DNA from: Flabesymbios commensalis
Lineage: Eukaryota > Annelida > Polychaeta > Terebellida > Flabelligeridae
NCBI GenBank assembly: GCA_964017125.1
Contig: OZ024903.1
Location: 109,498,863-109,562,862, forward strand
Direction: 5' to 3'
Length of the DNA: 64,000 bases
Under the pieces are notes generated by a model that worked only from the letters and a program-made list of their open reading frames with translations, did not search any database and had not been told where the DNA came from. Shown here piece after piece: positions 30,001-43,700 of this stretch (positions are counted from its first letter, which is position 1; each line of letters begins with the position of its first letter). Made by a program: the position numbers and the translations under genes.

Positions 30001-33000
30001 AGGCTCTTCTAAAAAACGAGGTCAATTTTTTTCTAGGTCGCCCGGGGGAGAGTGGGGCAAGAGCTTATTCTAGGCTAAAATAGCAGAAAAGCAAGCAGAT
30101 TCACATACCTTTTTTATTTTGTATTTTGAAAGAGAACAGCAGGATGGTTAAAATGATATATAGGGTTATTTACATTTCCCCATTTTAGGAGTGCTGGGAG
30201 GCCTGGGCGTATGGGTCATAATACATGTAAGTCTATGGGACGGGTATTATGTGTGGTGAGACGTTAAGGCCATAGTTCCAGAAAACACATTTTCGCGCCT
30301 GTGGGATGTTTTATTGCCACTAGACCATTAATTTTGCTCATTTATTATCACCAGGCAGCCAATTCAGCGAAAAAATATAATATAGACATGTTTTCTAGCG
30401 AATTTAACGAAACTAATTTGATAATGTTCAATTATGGCCCATATACCAAGCATTCGTCCATATAGCACTGAAACAGTTGTAAGTTCAACTTGGTTCTTCC
30501 ACTTCCCCGCATTGCTTTTCTTGTCCTTTGGTATTTATACCTCTTTTGTTTGTGTGTATAATGTCCGTACATCACTATTCTGAAGAAATAAAATCATTCA
30601 TTGTCTAATTTCAAGACGAGTCCCTGAAAAAATAGACAATTCCATACAGATGCTTCATGAAAATGGAAAATTATGTTGTAATATCGAAAAACAGGCCATT
30701 TCTCGAGATCTAGTAAAAAACAGGGGAATTTCATTTTGCGTTTGTGTGCCTTCTGCTCATCAGAATTGGACAAGGTTTTCTTTTTCGATTTCAGAATAGA
30801 ATGTATTTTCCAGATCACTTGAAAAAAAATATTCCATAAACACGCTTATTTCCCTTAAGGTCTCACCACACAAATTCATTCGCGCATATCATTATAAAGT
30901 TTAAGAATAAGAAAGTTAGTCTCTTTTTAAAAATTGTCGCTCTTTGCAGCAGCTCCTGTGGTGATTATTACGAAAATATCATTTTGATACCAATTTAAAT
31001 CGATTCTGTGATGTTTTGTTGTAGCAAAAGCATCGAAATTATACAAGATAGATCTAACAGGAAGTCCTTGCGCTGGCTGTAACAAGGCTCTTCTAAAAAA
31101 CGAGGTCAATTTTTTTCTAGGTCGCCCGGGGGAGAGTGGGGCAAGAGCTTATTCTAGGCTAAAATAGCAGAAAAGCAAGCAGATTCACATACCTTTTTTA
31201 TTTTGTATTTTGAAAGAGAACAGCAGGATGGTTAAAATGATATATAGGGTTATTTACATTTCCCCATTTTAGGAGTGCTGGGAGGCCTGGGCGTATGGGT
31301 CATAATACATGTAAGTCTATGGGACGGGTATTATGTGTGGTGAGACGTTAAGGCCATAGTTCCAGAAAACACATTTTCGCGCCTGTGGGATGTTTTATTG
31401 CCACTAGACCATTAATTTTGCTCATTTATTATCACCAGGCAGCCAATTCAGCGAAAAAATATAATATAGACATGTTTTCTAGCGAATTTAACGAAACTAA
31501 TTTGATAATGTTCAATTATGGCCCATATACCAAGCATTCGTCCATATAGCACTGAAACAGTTGTAAGTTCAACTTGGTTCTTCCACTTCCCCGCATTGCT
31601 TTTCTTGTCCTTTGGTATTTATACCTCTTTTGTTTGTGTGTATAATGTCCGTACATCACTATTCTGAAGAAATAAAATCATTCATTGTCTAATTTCAAGA
31701 CGAGTCCCTGAAAAAATAGACAATTCCATACAGATGCTTCATGAAAATGGAAAATTATGTTGTAATATCGAAAAACAGGCCATTTCTCGAGATCTAGTAA
31801 AAAACAGGGGAATTTCATTTTGCGTTTGTGTGCCTTCTGCTCATCAGAATTGGACAAGGTTTTCTTTTTCGATTTCAGAATAGAATGTATTTTCCAGATC
31901 ACTTGAAAAAAAATATTCCATAAACACGCTTATTTCCCTTAAGGTCTCACCACACAAATTCATTCGCGCATATCATTATAAAGTTTAAGAATAAGAAAGT
32001 TAGTCTCTTTTTAAAAATTGTCGCTCTTTGCAGCAGCTCCTGTGGTGATTATTACGAAAATATCATTTTGATACCAATTTAAATCGATTCTGTGATGTTT
32101 TGTTGTAGCAAAAGCATCGAAATTATACAAGATAGATCTAACAGGAAGTCCTTGCGCTGGCTGTAACAAGGCTCTTCTAAAAAACGAGGTCAATTTTTTT
32201 CTAGGTCGCCCGGGGGAGAGTGGGGCAAGAGCTTATTCTAGGCTAAAATAGCAGAAAAGCAAGCAGATTCACATACCTTTTTTATTTTGTATTTTGAAAG
32301 AGAACAGCAGGATGGTTAAAATGATATATAGGGTTATTTACATTTCCCCATTTTAGGAGTGCTGGGAGGCCTGGGCGTATGGGTCATAATACATGTAAGT
32401 CTATGGGACGGGTATTATGTGTGGTGAGACGTTAAGGCCATAGTTCCAGAAAACACATTTTCGCGCCTGTGGGATGTTTTATTGCCACTAGACCATTAAT
32501 TTTGCTCATTTATTATCACCAGGCAGCCAATTCAGCGAAAAAATATAATATAGACATGTTTTCTAGCGAATTTAACGAAACTAATTTGATAATGTTCAAT
32601 TATGGCCCATATACCAAGCATTCGTCCATATAGCACTGAAACAGTTGTAAGTTCAACTTGGTTCTTCCACTTCCCCGCATTGCTTTTCTTGTCCTTTGGT
32701 ATTTATACCTCTTTTGTTTGTGTGTATAATGTCCGTACATCACTATTCTGAAGAAATAAAATCATTCATTGTCTAATTTCAAGACGAGTCCCTGAAAAAA
32801 TAGACAATTCCATACAGATGCTTCATGAAAATGGAAAATTATGTTGTAATATCGAAAAACAGGCCATTTCTCGAGATCTAGTAAAAAACAGGGGAATTTC
32901 ATTTTGCGTTTGTGTGCCTTCTGCTCATCAGAATTGGACAAGGTTTTCTTTTTCGATTTCAGAATAGAATGTATTTTCCAGATCACTTGAAAAAAAATAT

Positions 33001-34100
33001 TCCATAAACACGCTTATTTCCCTTAAGGTCTCACCACACAAATTCATTCGCGCATATCATTATAAAGTTTAAGAATAAGAAAGTTAGTCTCTTTTTAAAA
33101 ATTGTCGCTCTTTGCAGCAGCTCCTGTGGTGATTATTACGAAAATATCATTTTGATACCAATTTAAATCGATTCTGTGATGTTTTGTTGTAGCAAAAGCA
33201 TCGAAATTATACAAGATAGATCTAACAGGAAGTCCTTGCGCTGGCTGTAACAAGGCTCTTCTAAAAAACGAGGTCAATTTTTTTCTAGGTCGCCCGGGGG
33301 AGAGTGGGGCAAGAGCTTATTCTAGGCTAAAATAGCAGAAAAGCAAGCAGATTCACATACCTTTTTTATTTTGTATTTTGAAAGAGAACAGCAGGATGGT
33401 TAAAATGATATATAGGGTTATTTACATTTCCCCATTTTAGGAGTGCTGGGAGGCCTGGGCGTATGGGTCATAATACATGTAAGTCTATGGGACGGGTATT
33501 ATGTGTGGTGAGACGTTAAGGCCATAGTTCCAGAAAACACATTTTCGCGCCTGTGGGATGTTTTATTGCCACTAGACCATTAATTTTGCTCATTTATTAT
33601 CACCAGGCAGCCAATTCAGCGAAAAAATATAATATAGACATGTTTTCTAGCGAATTTAACGAAACTAATTTGATAATGTTCAATTATGGCCCATATACCA
33701 AGCATTCGTCCATATAGCACTGAAACAGTTGTAAGTTCAACTTGGTTCTTCCACTTCCCCGCATTGCTTTTCTTGTCCTTTGGTATTTATACCTCTTTTG
33801 TTTGTGTGTATAATGTCCGTACATCACTATTCTGAAGAAATAAAATCATTCATTGTCTAATTTCAAGACGAGTCCCTGAAAAAATAGACAATTCCATACA
33901 GATGCTTCATGAAAATGGAAAATTATGTTGTAATATCGAAAAACAGGCCATTTCTCGAGATCTAGTAAAAAACAGGGGAATTTCATTTTGCGTTTGTGTG
34001 CCTTCTGCTCATCAGAATTGGACAAGGTTTTCTTTTTCGATTTCAGAATAGAATGTATTTTCCAGATCACTTGAAAAAAAATATTCCATAAACACGCTTA

Positions 34101-34118
34101 TTTCCCTTAAGGCCATAG
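34101..34118. other. Empty insert site in one satellite unit
   Basis: At 34107-34110 a single TTAA joins TTTCCC directly to GGCCATAG. In all other units this place is TTTCCC-TTAA-insert M-TTAA-GGCCATAG. The site lacks exactly the insert and one TTAA, 493 bp in all. Confidence 0.9.
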
Positions 34119-34701
34119 TTCCAGAAAACACATTTTCGCGCCTGTGGGATGTTTTTTTGCCACTAGACCATTAATTTTGCTCATTTATTATCACCAGGCA
34201 GCCAATTCAGCGAAAAAATATAATATAGACATGTTTTCTAGCGAATTTAACGAAACTAATTTGATAATGTTCAATTATGGCCCATATACCAAGCATTCGT
34301 CCATATAGCACTGAAACAGTTGTAAGTTCAACTTGGTTCTTCCACTTCCCCGCATTGCTTTTCTTGTCCTTTGGTATTTATACCTCTTTTGTTTGTGTGT
34401 ATAATGTCCGTACATCACTATTCTGAAGAAATAAAATCATTCATTGTCTAATTTCAAGACGAGTCCCTGAAAAAATAGACAATTCCATACAGATGCTTCA
34501 TGAAAATGGAAAATTATGTTGTAATATCGAAAAACAGGCCATTTCTCGAGATCTAGTAAAAAACAGGGGAATTTCATTTTGCGTTTGTGTGCCTTCTGCT
34601 CATCAGAATTGGACAAGGTTTTCTTTTTCGATTTCAGAATAGAATGTATTTTCCAGATCACTTGAAAAAAAATATTCCATAAACACGCTTATTTCCCTTA
34701 A
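34111..34701. repeat. 591-bp satellite monomer directly following another monomer
   Basis: The only place where two 591-bp monomers abut without insert M. It shows what the ancestral repeat unit may have looked like. It has a private difference at 34156 (T for A in GTTTTATTGCC). Confidence 0.85.
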
Positions 34702-37700
34702 GGTCTCACCACACAAATTCATTCGCGCATATCATTATAAAGTTTAAGAATAAGAAAGTTAGTCTCTTTTTAAAAATTGTCGCTCTTTGCAGCAGCTCCT
34801 GTGGTGATTATTACGAAAATATCATTTTGATACCAATTTAAATCGATTCTGTGATGTTTTGTTGTAGCAAAAGCATCGAAATTATACAAGATAGATCTAA
34901 CAGGAAGTCCTTGCGCTGGCTGTAACAAGGCTCTTCTAAAAAACGAGGTCAATTTTTTTCTAGGTCGCCCGGGGGAGAGTGGGGCAAGAGCTTATTCTAG
35001 GCTAAAATAGCAGAAAAGCAAGCAGATTCACATACCTTTTTTATTTTGTATTTTGAAAGAGAACAGCAGGATGGTTAAAATGATATATAGGGTTATTTAC
35101 ATTTCCCCATTTTAGGAGTGCTGGGAGGCCTGGGCGTATGGGTCATAATACATGTAAGTCTATGGGACGGGTATTATGTGTGGTGAGACGTTAAGGCCAT
35201 AGTTCCAGAAAACACATTTTCGCGCCTGTGGGATGTTTTATTGCCACTAGACCATTAATTTTGCTCATTTATTATCACCAGGCAGCCAATTCAGCGAAAA
35301 AATATAATATAGACATGTTTTCTAGCGAATTTAACGAAACTAATTTGATAATGTTCAATTATGGCCCATATACCAAGCATTCGTCCATATAGCACTGAAA
35401 CAGTTGTAAGTTCAACTTGGTTCTTCCACTTCCCCGCATTGCTTTTCTTGTCCTTTGGTATTTATACCTCTTTTGTTTGTGTGTATAATGTCCGTACATC
35501 ACTATTCTGAAGAAATAAAATCATTCATTGTCTAATTTCAAGACGAGTCCCTGAAAAAATAGACAATTCCATACAGATGCTTCATGAAAATGGAAAATTA
35601 TGTTGTAATATCGAAAAACAGGCCATTTCTCGAGATCTAGTAAAAAACAGGGGAATTTCATTTTGCGTTTGTGTGCCTTCTGCTCATCAGAATTGGACAA
35701 GGTTTTCTTTTTCGATTTCAGAATAGAATGTATTTTCCAGATCACTTGAAAAAAAATATTCCATAAACACGCTTATTTCCCTTAAGGTCTCACCACACAA
35801 ATTCATTCGCGCATATCATTATAAAGTTTAAGAATAAGAAAGTTAGTCTCTTTTTAAAAATTGTCGCTCTTTGCAGCAGCTCCTGTGGTGATTATTACGA
35901 AAATATCATTTTGATACCAATTTAAATCGATTCTGTGATGTTTTGTTGTAGCAAAAGCATCGAAATTATACAAGATAGATCTAACAGGAAGTCCTTGCGC
36001 TGGCTGTAACAAGGCTCTTCTAAAAAACGAGGTCAATTTTTTTCTAGGTCGCCCGGGGGAGAGTGGGGCAAGAGCTTATTCTAGGCTAAAATAGCAGAAA
36101 AGCAAGCAGATTCACATACCTTTTTTATTTTGTATTTTGAAAGAGAACAGCAGGATGGTTAAAATGATATATAGGGTTATTTACATTTCCCCATTTTAGG
36201 AGTGCTGGGAGGCCTGGGCGTATGGGTCATAATACATGTAAGTCTATGGGACGGGTATTATGTGTGGTGAGACGTTAAGGCCATAGTTCCAGAAAACACA
36301 TTTTCGCGCCTGTGGGATGTTTTATTGCCACTAGACCATTAATTTTGCTCATTTATTATCACCAGGCAGCCAATTCAGCGAAAAAATATAATATAGACAT
36401 GTTTTCTAGCGAATTTAACGAAACTAATTTGATAATGTTCAATTATGGCCCATATACCAAGCATTCGTCCATATAGCACTGAAACAGTTGTAAGTTCAAC
36501 TTGGTTCTTCCACTTCCCCGCATTGCTTTTCTTGTCCTTTGGTATTTATACCTCTTTTGTTTGTGTGTATAATGTCCGTACATCACTATTCTGAAGAAAT
36601 AAAATCATTCATTGTCTAATTTCAAGACGAGTCCCTGAAAAAATAGACAATTCCATACAGATGCTTCATGAAAATGGAAAATTATGTTGTAATATCGAAA
36701 AACAGGCCATTTCTCGAGATCTAGTAAAAAACAGGGGAATTTCATTTTGCGTTTGTGTGCCTTCTGCTCATCAGAATTGGACAAGGTTTTCTTTTTCGAT
36801 TTCAGAATAGAATGTATTTTCCAGATCACTTGAAAAAAAATATTCCATAAACACGCTTATTTCCCTTAAGGTCTCACCACACAAATTCATTCGCGCATAT
36901 CATTATAAAGTTTAAGAATAAGAAAGTTAGTCTCTTTTTAAAAATTGTCGCTCTTTGCAGCAGCTCCTGTGGTGATTATTACGAAAATATCATTTTGATA
37001 CCAATTTAAATCGATTCTGTGATGTTTTGTTGTAGCAAAAGCATCGAAATTATACAAGATAGATCTAACAGGAAGTCCTTGCGCTGGCTGTAACAAGGCT
37101 CTTCTAAAAAACGAGGTCAATTTTTTTCTAGGTCGCCCGGGGGAGAGTGGGGCAAGAGCTTATTCTAGGCTAAAATAGCAGAAAAGCAAGCAGATTCACA
37201 TACCTTTTTTATTTTGTATTTTGAAAGAGAACAGCAGGATGGTTAAAATGATATATAGGGTTATTTACATTTCCCCATTTTAGGAGTGCTGGGAGGCCTG
37301 GGCGTATGGGTCATAATACATGTAAGTCTATGGGACGGGTATTATGTGTGGTGAGACGTTAAGGCCATAGTTCCAGAAAACACATTTTCGCGCCTGTGGG
37401 ATGTTTTATTGCCACTAGACCATTAATTTTGCTCATTTATTATCACCAGGCAGCCAATTCAGCGAAAAAATATAATATAGACATGTTTTCTAGCGAATTT
37501 AACGAAACTAATTTGATAATGTTCAATTATGGCCCATATACCAAGCATTCGTCCATATAGCACTGAAACAGTTGTAAGTTCAACTTGGTTCTTCCACTTC
37601 CCCGCATTGCTTTTCTTGTCCTTTGGTATTTATACCTCTTTTGTTTGTGTGTATAATGTCCGTACATCACTATTCTGAAGAAATAAAATCATTCATTGTC

Positions 37701-40700
37701 TAATTTCAAGACGAGTCCCTGAAAAAATAGACAATTCCATACAGATGCTTCATGAAAATGGAAAATTATGTTGTAATATCGAAAAACAGGCCATTTCTCG
37801 AGATCTAGTAAAAAACAGGGGAATTTCATTTTGCGTTTGTGTGCCTTCTGCTCATCAGAATTGGACAAGGTTTTCTTTTTCGATTTCAGAATAGAATGTA
37901 TTTTCCAGATCACTTGAAAAAAAATATTCCATAAACACGCTTATTTCCCTTAAGGTCTCACCACACAAATTCATTCGCGCATATCATTATAAAGTTTAAG
38001 AATAAGAAAGTTAGTCTCTTTTTAAAAATTGTCGCTCTTTGCAGCAGCTCCTGTGGTGATTATTACGAAAATATCATTTTGATACCAATTTAAATCGATT
38101 CTGTGATGTTTTGTTGTAGCAAAAGCATCGAAATTATACAAGATAGATCTAACAGGAAGTCCTTGCGCTGGCTGTAACAAGGCTCTTCTAAAAAACGAGG
38201 TCAATTTTTTTCTAGGTCGCCCGGGGGAGAGTGGGGCAAGAGCTTATTCTAGGCTAAAATAGCAGAAAAGCAAGCAGATTCACATACCTTTTTTATTTTG
38301 TATTTTGAAAGAGAACAGCAGGATGGTTAAAATGATATATAGGGTTATTTACATTTCCCCATTTTAGGAGTGCTGGGAGGCCTGGGCGTATGGGTCATAA
38401 TACATGTAAGTCTATGGGACGGGTATTATGTGTGGTGAGACGTTAAGGCCATAGTTCCAGAAAACACATTTTCGCGCCTGTGGGATGTTTTATTGCCACT
38501 AGACCATTAATTTTGCTCATTTATTATCACCAGGCAGCCAATTCAGCGAAAAAATATAATATAGACATGTTTTCTAGCGAATTTAACGAAACTAATTTGA
38601 TAATGTTCAATTATGGCCCATATACCAAGCATTCGTCCATATAGCACTGAAACAGTTGTAAGTTCAACTTGGTTCTTCCACTTCCCCGCATTGCTTTTCT
38701 TGTCCTTTGGTATTTATACCTCTTTTGTTTGTGTGTATAATGTCCGTACATCACTATTCTGAAGAAATAAAATCATTCATTGTCTAATTTCAAGACGAGT
38801 CCCTGAAAAAATAGACAATTCCATACAGATGCTTCATGAAAATGGAAAATTATGTTGTAATATCGAAAAACAGGCCATTTCTCGAGATCTAGTAAAAAAC
38901 AGGGGAATTTCATTTTGCGTTTGTGTGCCTTCTGCTCATCAGAATTGGACAAGTTTTTCTTTTTCGATTTCAGAATAGAATGTATTTTCCAGATCACTTG
39001 AAAAAAAATATTCCATAAACACGCTTATTTCCCTTAAGGTCTCACCACACAAATTCATTCGCGCATATCATTATAAAGTTTAAGAATAAGAAAGTTAGTC
39101 TCTTTTTAAAAATTGTCGCTCTTTGCAGCAGCTCCTGTGGTGATTATTACGAAAATATCATTTTGATACCAATTTAAATCGATTCTGTGATGTTTTGTTG
39201 TAGCAAAAGCATCGAAATTATACAAGATAGATCTAACAGGAAGTCCTTGCGCTGGCTGTAACAAGGCTCTTCTAAAAAACGAGGTCAATTTTTTTCTAGG
39301 TCGCCCGGGGGAGAGTGGGGCAAGAGCTTATTCTAGGCTAAAATAGCAGAAAAGCAAGCAGATTCACATACCTTTTTTATTTTGTATTTTGAAAGAGAAC
39401 AGCAGGATGGTTAAAATGATATATAGGGTTATTTACATTTCCCCATTTTAGGAGTGCTGGGAGGCCTGGGCGTATGGGTCATAATACATGTAAGTCTATG
39501 GGACGGGTATTATGTGTGGTGAGACGTTAAGGCCATAGTTCCAGAAAACACATTTTCGCGCCTGTGGGATGTTTTATTGCCACTAGACCATTAATTTTGC
39601 TCATTTATTATCACCAGGCAGCCAATTCAGCGAAAAAATATAATATAGACATGTTTTCTAGCGAATTTAACGAAACTAATTTGATAATGTTCAATTATGG
39701 CCCATATACCAAGCATTCGTCCATATAGCACTGAAACATTTGTAAGTTCAACTTGGTTCTTCCACTTCCCCGCATTGCTTTTCTTGTCCTTTGGTATTTA
39801 TACCTCTTTTGTTTGTGTGTATAATGTCCGTACATCACTATTCTGAAGAAATAAAATCATTCATTGTCTAATTTCAAGACGAGTCCCTGAAAAAATAGAC
39901 AATTCCATACAGATGCTTCATGAAAATGGAAAATTATGTTGTAATATCGAAAAACAGGCCATTTCTCGAGATCTAGTAAAAAACAGGGGAATTTCATTTT
40001 GCGTTTGTGTGCCTTCTGCTCATCAGAATTGGACAAGGTTTTCTTTTTCGATTTCAGAATAGAATGTATTTTCCAGATCACTTGAAAAAAAATATTCCAT
40101 AAACACGCTTATTTCCCTTAAGGTCTCACCACACAAATTCATTCGCGCATATCATTATAAAGTTTAAGAATAAGAAAGTTAGTCTCTTTTTAAAAATTGT
40201 CGCTCTTTGCAGCAGCTCCTGTGGTGATTATTACGAAAATATCATTTTGATACCAATTTAAATCGATTCTGTGATGTTTTGTTGTAGCAAAAGCATCGAA
40301 ATTATACAAGATAGATCTAACAGGAAGTCCTTGCGCTGGCTGTAACAAGGCTCTTCTAAAAAACGAGGTCAATTTTTTTCTAGGTCGCCCGGGGGAGAGT
40401 GGGGCAAGAGCTTATTCTAGGCTAAAATAGCAGAAAAGCAAGCAGATTCACATACCTTTTTTATTTTGTATTTTGAAAGAGAACAGCAGGATGGTTAAAA
40501 TGATATATAGGGTTATTTACATTTCCCCATTTTAGGAGTGCTGGGAGGCCTGGGCGTATGGGTCATAATACATGTAAGTCTATGGGACGGGTATTATGTG
40601 TGGTGAGACGTTAAGGCCATAGTTCCAGAAAACACATTTTCGCGCCTGTGGGATGTTTTATTGCCACTAGACCATTAATTTTGCTCATTTATTATCACCA

Positions 40701-43700
40701 GGCAGCCAATTCAGCGAAAAAATATAATATAGACATGTTTTCTAGCGAATTTAACGAAACTAATTTGATAATGTTCAATTATGGCCCATATACCAAGCAT
40801 TCGTCCATATAGCACTGAAACAGTTGTAAGTTCAACTTGGTTCTTCCACTTCCCCGCATTGCTTTTCTTGTCCTTTGGTATTTATACCTCTTTTGTTTGT
40901 GTGTATAATGTCCGTACATCACTATTCTGAAGAAATAAAATCATTCATTGTCTAATTTCAAGACGAGTCCCTGAAAAAATAGACAATTCCATACAGATGC
41001 TTCATGAAAATGGAAAATTATGTTGTAATATCGAAAAACAGGCCATTTCTCGAGATCTAGTAAAAAACAGGGGAATTTCATTTTGCGTTTGTGTGCCTTC
41101 TGCTCATCAGAATTGGACAAGGTTTTCTTTTTCGATTTCAGAATAGAATGTATTTTCCAGATCACTTGAAAAAAAATATTCCATAAACACGCTTATTTCC
41201 CTTAAGGTCTCACCACACAAATTCATTCGCGCATATCATTATAAAGTTTAAGAATAAGAAAGTTAGTCTCTTTTTAAAAATTGTCGCTCTTTGCAGCAGC
41301 TCCTGTGGTGATTATTACGAAAATATCATTTTGATACCAATTTAAATCGATTCTGTGATGTTTTGTTGTAGCAAAAGCATCGAAATTATACAAGATAGAT
41401 CTAACAGGAAGTCCTTGCGCTGGCTGTAACAAGGCTCTTCTAAAAAACGAGGTCAATTTTTTTCTAGGTCGCCCGGGGGAGAGTGGGGCAAGAGCTTATT
41501 CTAGGCTAAAATAGCAGAAAAGCAAGCAGATTCACATACCTTTTTTATTTTGTATTTTGAAAGAGAACAGCAGGATGGTTAAAATGATATATAGGGTTAT
41601 TTACATTTCCCCATTTTAGGAGTGCTGGGAGGCCTGGGCGTATGGGTCATAATACATGTAAGTCTATGGGACGGGTATTATGTGTGGTGAGACGTTAAGG
41701 CCATAGTTCCAGAAAACACATTTTCGCGCCTGTGGGATGTTTTATTGCCACTAGACCATTAATTTTGCTCATTTATTATCACCAGGCAGCCAATTCAGCG
41801 AAAAAATATAATATAGACATGTTTTCTAGCGAATTTAACGAAACTAATTTGATAATGTTCAATTATGGCCCATATACCAAGCATTCGTCCATATAGCACT
41901 GAAACAGTTGTAAGTTCAACTTGGTTCTTCCACTTCCCCGCATTGCTTTTCTTGTCCTTTGGTATTTATACCTCTTTTGTTTGTGTGTATAATGTCCGTA
42001 CATCACTATTCTGAAGAAATAAAATCATTCATTGTCTAATTTCAAGACGAGTCCCTGAAAAAATAGACAATTCCATACAGATGCTTCATGAAAATGGAAA
42101 ATTATGTTGTAATATCGAAAAACAGGCCATTTCTCGAGATCTAGTAAAAAACAGGGGAATTTCATTTTGCGTTTGTGTGCCTTCTGCTCATCAGAATTGG
42201 ACAAGGTTTTCTTTTTCGATTTCAGAATAGAATGTATTTTCCAGATCACTTGAAAAAAAATATTCCATAAACACGCTTATTTCCCTTAAGGTCTCACCAC
42301 ACAAATTCATTCGCGCATATCATTATAAAGTTTAAGAATAAGAAAGTTAGTCTCTTTTTAAAAATTGTCGCTCTTTGCAGCAGCTCCTGTGGTGATTATT
42401 ACGAAAATATCATTTTGATACCAATTTAAATCGATTCTGTGATGTTTTGTTGTAGCAAAAGCATCGAAATTATACAAGATAGATCTAACAGGAAGTCCTT
42501 GCGCTGGCTGTAACAAGGCTCTTCTAAAAAACGAGGTCAATTTTTTTCTAGGTCGCCCGGGGGAGAGTGGGGCAAGAGCTTATTCTAGGCTAAAATAGCA
42601 GAAAAGCAAGCAGATTCACATACCTTTTTTATTTTGTATTTTGAAAGAGAACAGCAGGATGGTTAAAATGATATATAGGGTTATTTACATTTCCCCATGT
42701 TAGGAGTGCTGGGAGGCCTGGGCGTATGGGTCATAATACATGTAAGTCTATGGGACGGGTATTATGTGTGGTGAGACGTTAAGGCCATAGTTCCAGAAAA
42801 CACATTTTCGCGCCTGTGGGATGTTTTATTGCCACTAGACCATTAATTTTGCTCATTTATTATCACCAGGCAGCCAATTCAGCGAAAAAATATAATATAG
42901 ACATGTTTTCTAGCGAATTTAACGAAACTAATTTGATAATGTTCAATTATGGCCCATATACCAAGCATTCGTCCATATAGCACTGAAACAGTTGTAAGTT
43001 CAACTTGGTTCTTCCACTTCCCCGCATTGCTTTTCTTGTCCTTTGGTATTTATACCTCTTTTGTTTGTGTGTATAATGTCCGTACATCACTATTCTGAAG
43101 AAATAAAATCATTCATTGTCTAATTTCAAGACGAGTCCCTGAAAAAATAGACAATTCCATACAGATGCTTCATGAAAATGGAAAATTATGTTGTAATATC
43201 GAAAAACAGGCCATTTCTCGAGATCTAGTAAAAAACAGGGGAATTTCATTTTGCGTTTGTGTGCCTTCTGCTCATCAGAATTGGACAAGGTTTTCTTTTT
43301 CGATTTCAGAATAGAATGTATTTTCCAGATCACTTGAAAAAAAATATTCCATAAACACGCTTATTTCCCTTAAGGTCTCACCACACAAATTCATTCGCGC
43401 ATATCATTATAAAGTTTAAGAATAAGAAAGTTAGTCTCTTTTTAAAAATTGTCGCTCTTTGCAGCAGCTCCTGTGGTGATTATTACGAAAATATCATTTT
43501 GATACCAATTTAAATCGATTCTGTGATGTTTTGTTGTAGCAAAAGCATCGAAATTATACAAGATAGATCTAACAGGAAGTCCTTGCGCTGGCTGTAACAA
43601 GGCTCTTCTAAAAAACGAGGTCAATTTTTTTCTAGGTCGCCCGGGGGAGAGTGGGGCAAGAGCTTATTCTAGGCTAAAATAGCAGAAAAACAAGCAGATT

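Noticed and set aside
34111-34701. The 591-bp block, rather than the 489-bp block, as the transposon
   Set aside because: Its ends (GGCCATAG and TTTCCC) are not inverted copies. The apparent extension of the inverted repeat into it is explained by the palindromic target CCTTAAGG.
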